Assembly: GCA_029979145.1 (NCBI GenBank)
Contig: JAPOIC010000102.1
Span: 1 to 7,146, forward strand
DNA length: 7,146 nt
From: Opitutaceae bacterium
GTDB taxonomy: Bacteria; Verrucomicrobiota; Verrucomicrobiia; Opitutales; Opitutaceae
Reading direction: 5' to 3'
Position 1 is the stretch's first letter, and every line of letters begins with the position of its first letter. Below the pieces are notes generated by a model, which saw only the letters and a list, made by a program, of their open reading frames with translations, did no database searches and had not been told where the DNA came from. The position numbers and the translations under genes are program-made. Positions 6,173-7,146 of this stretch are shown here, piece by piece.

Positions 6173-6248
6173 TGTAGGGCGGGGTCTCCGAACCCCGCCT
6201 TTTTCGTGCAGATCGCTGACCGGCGGGATTTGGAAATCCCGCCCTACA
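6173..6248. repeat. 76-bp double-hairpin REP-like element, copy 2
   Basis: Outer ends TGTAGGGCGGG (6173-6183) and CCCGCCCTACA (6238-6248) are inverse complements. The first hairpin is GGCGGGGT (6178-6185) / ACCCCGCC (6192-6199) with the same CTCCGA loop as copy 1. The second is GGCGGGATTT (6222-6231) / AAATCCCGCC (6234-6243). The spacer is again 22 bases. Relative to copy 1, the pair closing the first loop is swapped from A-T to T-A, so pairing is kept. Confidence 0.82.
6178..6204 (+). terminator. Probable intrinsic terminator of the SYLF-VOC unit
   Basis: An 8-bp GC-rich stem (6178-6185 with 6192-6199, 6-base loop) is followed directly by five T residues (6200-6204), 27 bases after the VOC stop and in the right orientation. 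It is made from the first hairpin of the repeat element, so the repeat appears to double as a terminator. Confidence 0.6.
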
Positions 6249-6311
6249 CCTGCGCCCCTGCCGGGACCAGATTTCGAAATCCGCCGGGACCAATCCCGAT
6301 CCCGGGGAGAA

Positions 6312-6342
6312 GCGGTTTGTAACGTATTACGTTACAAACCGC
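6312..6342. repeat. GTAACGTA palindrome, copy 3 (perfect 31 bp)
   Basis: Left arm GCGGTTTGTAACGTA (6312-6326), central T (6327), right arm TACGTTACAAACCGC (6328-6342). All 15 positions are complementary. The inner 25 bp equal copy 2 exactly; three further flanking pairs are symmetrical here. It again lies between convergent genes. Confidence 0.87.
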
Positions 6343-6427
6343 CGGCGGCCGGGCGGAATCCCGCCTGCGGTCTTCCTCGGGAGCGGCGGCGTCACGCCGG
6401 CATAGAACAGTTGGATTCCTTCGGAGC

Positions 6428-6453
6428 GGCGGGGTCGGCGACCCCGCCCTACA
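6428..6453. repeat. Single-hairpin relative of the 76-bp element
   Basis: Stem GGCGGGGTC (6428-6436) / GACCCCGCC (6440-6448) with loop GGC, followed by CTACA, the same end as the right side of the double elements. It corresponds to one half-unit in reverse orientation. A degenerate similar stretch (6381-6400, GAGCGGCGGCGTCACGCCGG) lies just before it, so this may be a worn tandem pair. Confidence 0.6.
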
Positions 6454-6518
6454 TCTGGGCAACGCTCCGATTCTGCATCCGTCTCATCCGCGAAATCCGC
6501 GGCAAAAAACAACGCCTC

Positions 6519-7001
6519 TCAGCGCGTCTCCCGCAGGTATTCGAGCAACCCGGTGATCGCCGCGACGGTGACCCGCGCCTGCACCTGCAACCGCGTCGCG
6601 CCGGCGCATTCCAAGCGCGTGCTTTGCACGTGCCAATCAGCGCCCCTCCGATGCGCCAATGCCCACCAAGCGAATGGCACCTTCACCTGGCGCTCGGCCG
6701 ACGGTTCCGCGTAACCGGTCGTCGCCAGCGCGAGGTCGGCACCAAACAACTCCACCGCGCCCCGCGCCATCTGCTCGGCCACGGCAGCCGACACGCAGTT
6801 CACCGAATCGGCCGACGCGCGATCAACGCCGAGATGCTTCACCTTCTGGTCGATCGTATAGGCGGTGATGCCGCCGAGGAAAAAATTCGAGGCGCCGGAC
6901 ACACGACCGATATGCGCCTGCAGGTTTCCGCAGGTGAGGCTTTCGGCCACGGCCAGGGTCAGCCGGGGATCACGGAGCAAGAGTTCCTTGAGTTCGCTCA
7001 T
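6519..7001 (-). CDS. CinA C-terminal domain protein (PncC-like nicotinamide-nucleotide amidohydrolase family)
   Basis: A 160-residue stand-alone CinA C-terminal domain (PF02464), close in length to PncC/YgaD (about 165). PncC hydrolyses NMN to nicotinate mononucleotide in pyridine nucleotide recycling. Visible family blocks are AVAESLTCGNLQ (17-28), VSGASNFFLGGITAYTIDQK (34-53), KHLGVD (55-60), CVSAAVAEQMARGA (69-82), and ATTGYAEP (93-100). Two blocks depart from the usual form: ESLTCG where most members have ESCTGG, and TGYAEP followed by a non-glycine stretch where most have TGIAGPGGGT. The enzyme activity is therefore less certain than the family assignment. The N-terminal MoCF domain of full CinA is absent. 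The gene is preceded, after 73 bases, by the end of another minus-strand gene. Confidence 0.87.
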   Translation of the reverse strand: MSELKELLLRDPRLTLAVAESLTCGNLQAHIGRVSGASNFFLGGITAYTIDQKVKHLGVDRASADSVNCVSAAVAEQMARGAVELFGADLALATTGYAEPSAERQVKVPFAWWALAHRRGADWHVQSTRLECAGATRLQVQARVTVAAITGLLEYLRETR

Positions 7002-7074
7002 GGGGGCGGGGATGAGCGAGCCTGCACCGCGGCAGGTCGCGCGGCGATGGGAAAATGGCCGGCGCCGGCGGACG

Positions 7075-7146
7075 TTACTTTTTCTTCTTCGCCGCGGGCC
7101 GCTTTTTCACCCGCTGGGTCTTGAGCGCCCGGCGCACGCGCCACCG
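7075..7146 (-). CDS. Basic C-terminal tail of an unidentified protein (partial)
   Basis: The minus strand enters the window open and ends at TAA (7075-7077) after 23 visible residues: RWRVRRALKTQRVKKRPA followed by AKKKK. The lysine/arginine-rich end is typical of nucleic-acid-binding tails on helicases, ribonucleases or ribosome-associated proteins, but the visible part is too short to name a family. It lies 73 bases upstream of the CinA-domain gene on the same strand and could be its operon partner. No terminator is seen between them. Confidence 0.55.
   Translation of the reverse strand, partial: RWRVRRALKTQRVKKRPAAKKKK

Larger units (their letters stand above)
6151..6518. other. Repeat cluster between two convergent genes
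   Basis: This 368-base gap between the VOC and CinA-domain 3' ends has no convincing gene. In order it holds the second 76-bp double hairpin (6173-6248), a degenerate stretch with palindrome GATTTCGAAATC (6270-6281) inside the direct repeats GCCGGGACCA (6260-6269 and 6283-6292), the 31-bp GTAACGTA palindrome (6312-6342), a small palindrome CGGCGT-C-ACGCCG (6387-6399), a single GGCGGGGTC hairpin (6428-6448), and the ATCCGTCTCATCCGCG sequence (6477-6492). Confidence 0.6.

Noticed and set aside
7058..7069. GCCGGCGCCGGC palindrome between the last gene end and the CinA-domain gene
   Set aside because: Low-complexity GC repeat likely by chance in this composition; no T-run to make it a terminator.
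6411..7124. 237-codon plus-strand open frame opposite the CinA-domain gene
   Set aside because: Antisense to a well-supported gene; no recognisable domain.

Overview
The window is a stretch of GC-rich bacterial chromosome carrying nine genes I can name to family level and one unidentified gene end. Genes start without clear Shine-Dalgarno sequences. The mix (short ribosome hibernation factor, YoaE-like TerC protein, HI0933 flavoprotein, zincin-like metallopeptidase, SYLF protein) together with abundant dispersed GC-rich hairpins suggests a Gram-negative bacterium. Verrucomicrobiota, family Opitutaceae, is my best guess; this is inference from overall style and not from a marker gene.

Layout. 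A membrane-anchored or secreted protein, possibly a solute-binding protein, runs off the left edge on the minus strand (1-124). Divergent from it is a hibernation promoting factor gene (286-648, plus). A 344-base gap full of palindromes and hairpins follows. Then comes a minus-strand series: a TerC-family membrane protein (993-1739), an AEC-family permease (1845-2792) and an HI0933-type flavoprotein (2802-4043). The last two are only 9 bases apart and probably co-transcribed. A 76-bp double-hairpin repeat (4090-4165) separates them from a Spy/CpxP-like exported protein (4173-4547, minus). That gene diverges across 45 bases from a small zincin-like metallopeptidase (4593-4964, plus). A plus-strand pair follows: a SYLF-domain exported protein (5040-5726) and a VOC/glyoxalase-fold protein (5731-6150), separated by 4 bases. 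A second gap (6151-6518) is packed with repeats. A CinA C-terminal domain gene (6519-7001, minus) and the basic tail of another minus-strand protein (7075-7146) end the window.

The genes are housekeeping or stress-type functions and do not form one evident pathway. I see no mobile-element gene, phage gene, CRISPR array or defence system.

The unexplained signal is in the intergenic DNA. (1) A palindrome with core arms TTGTAACGTA / TACGTTACAA occurs three times, always between convergent genes. (2) A double-hairpin element of exactly 76 bp occurs twice, plus a single-hairpin relative. (3) A third hairpin type, ggtggg-arm-agtccct-arm, occurs twice with arm sequences that differ but still pair. 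These look like at least three REP-like repeat families.
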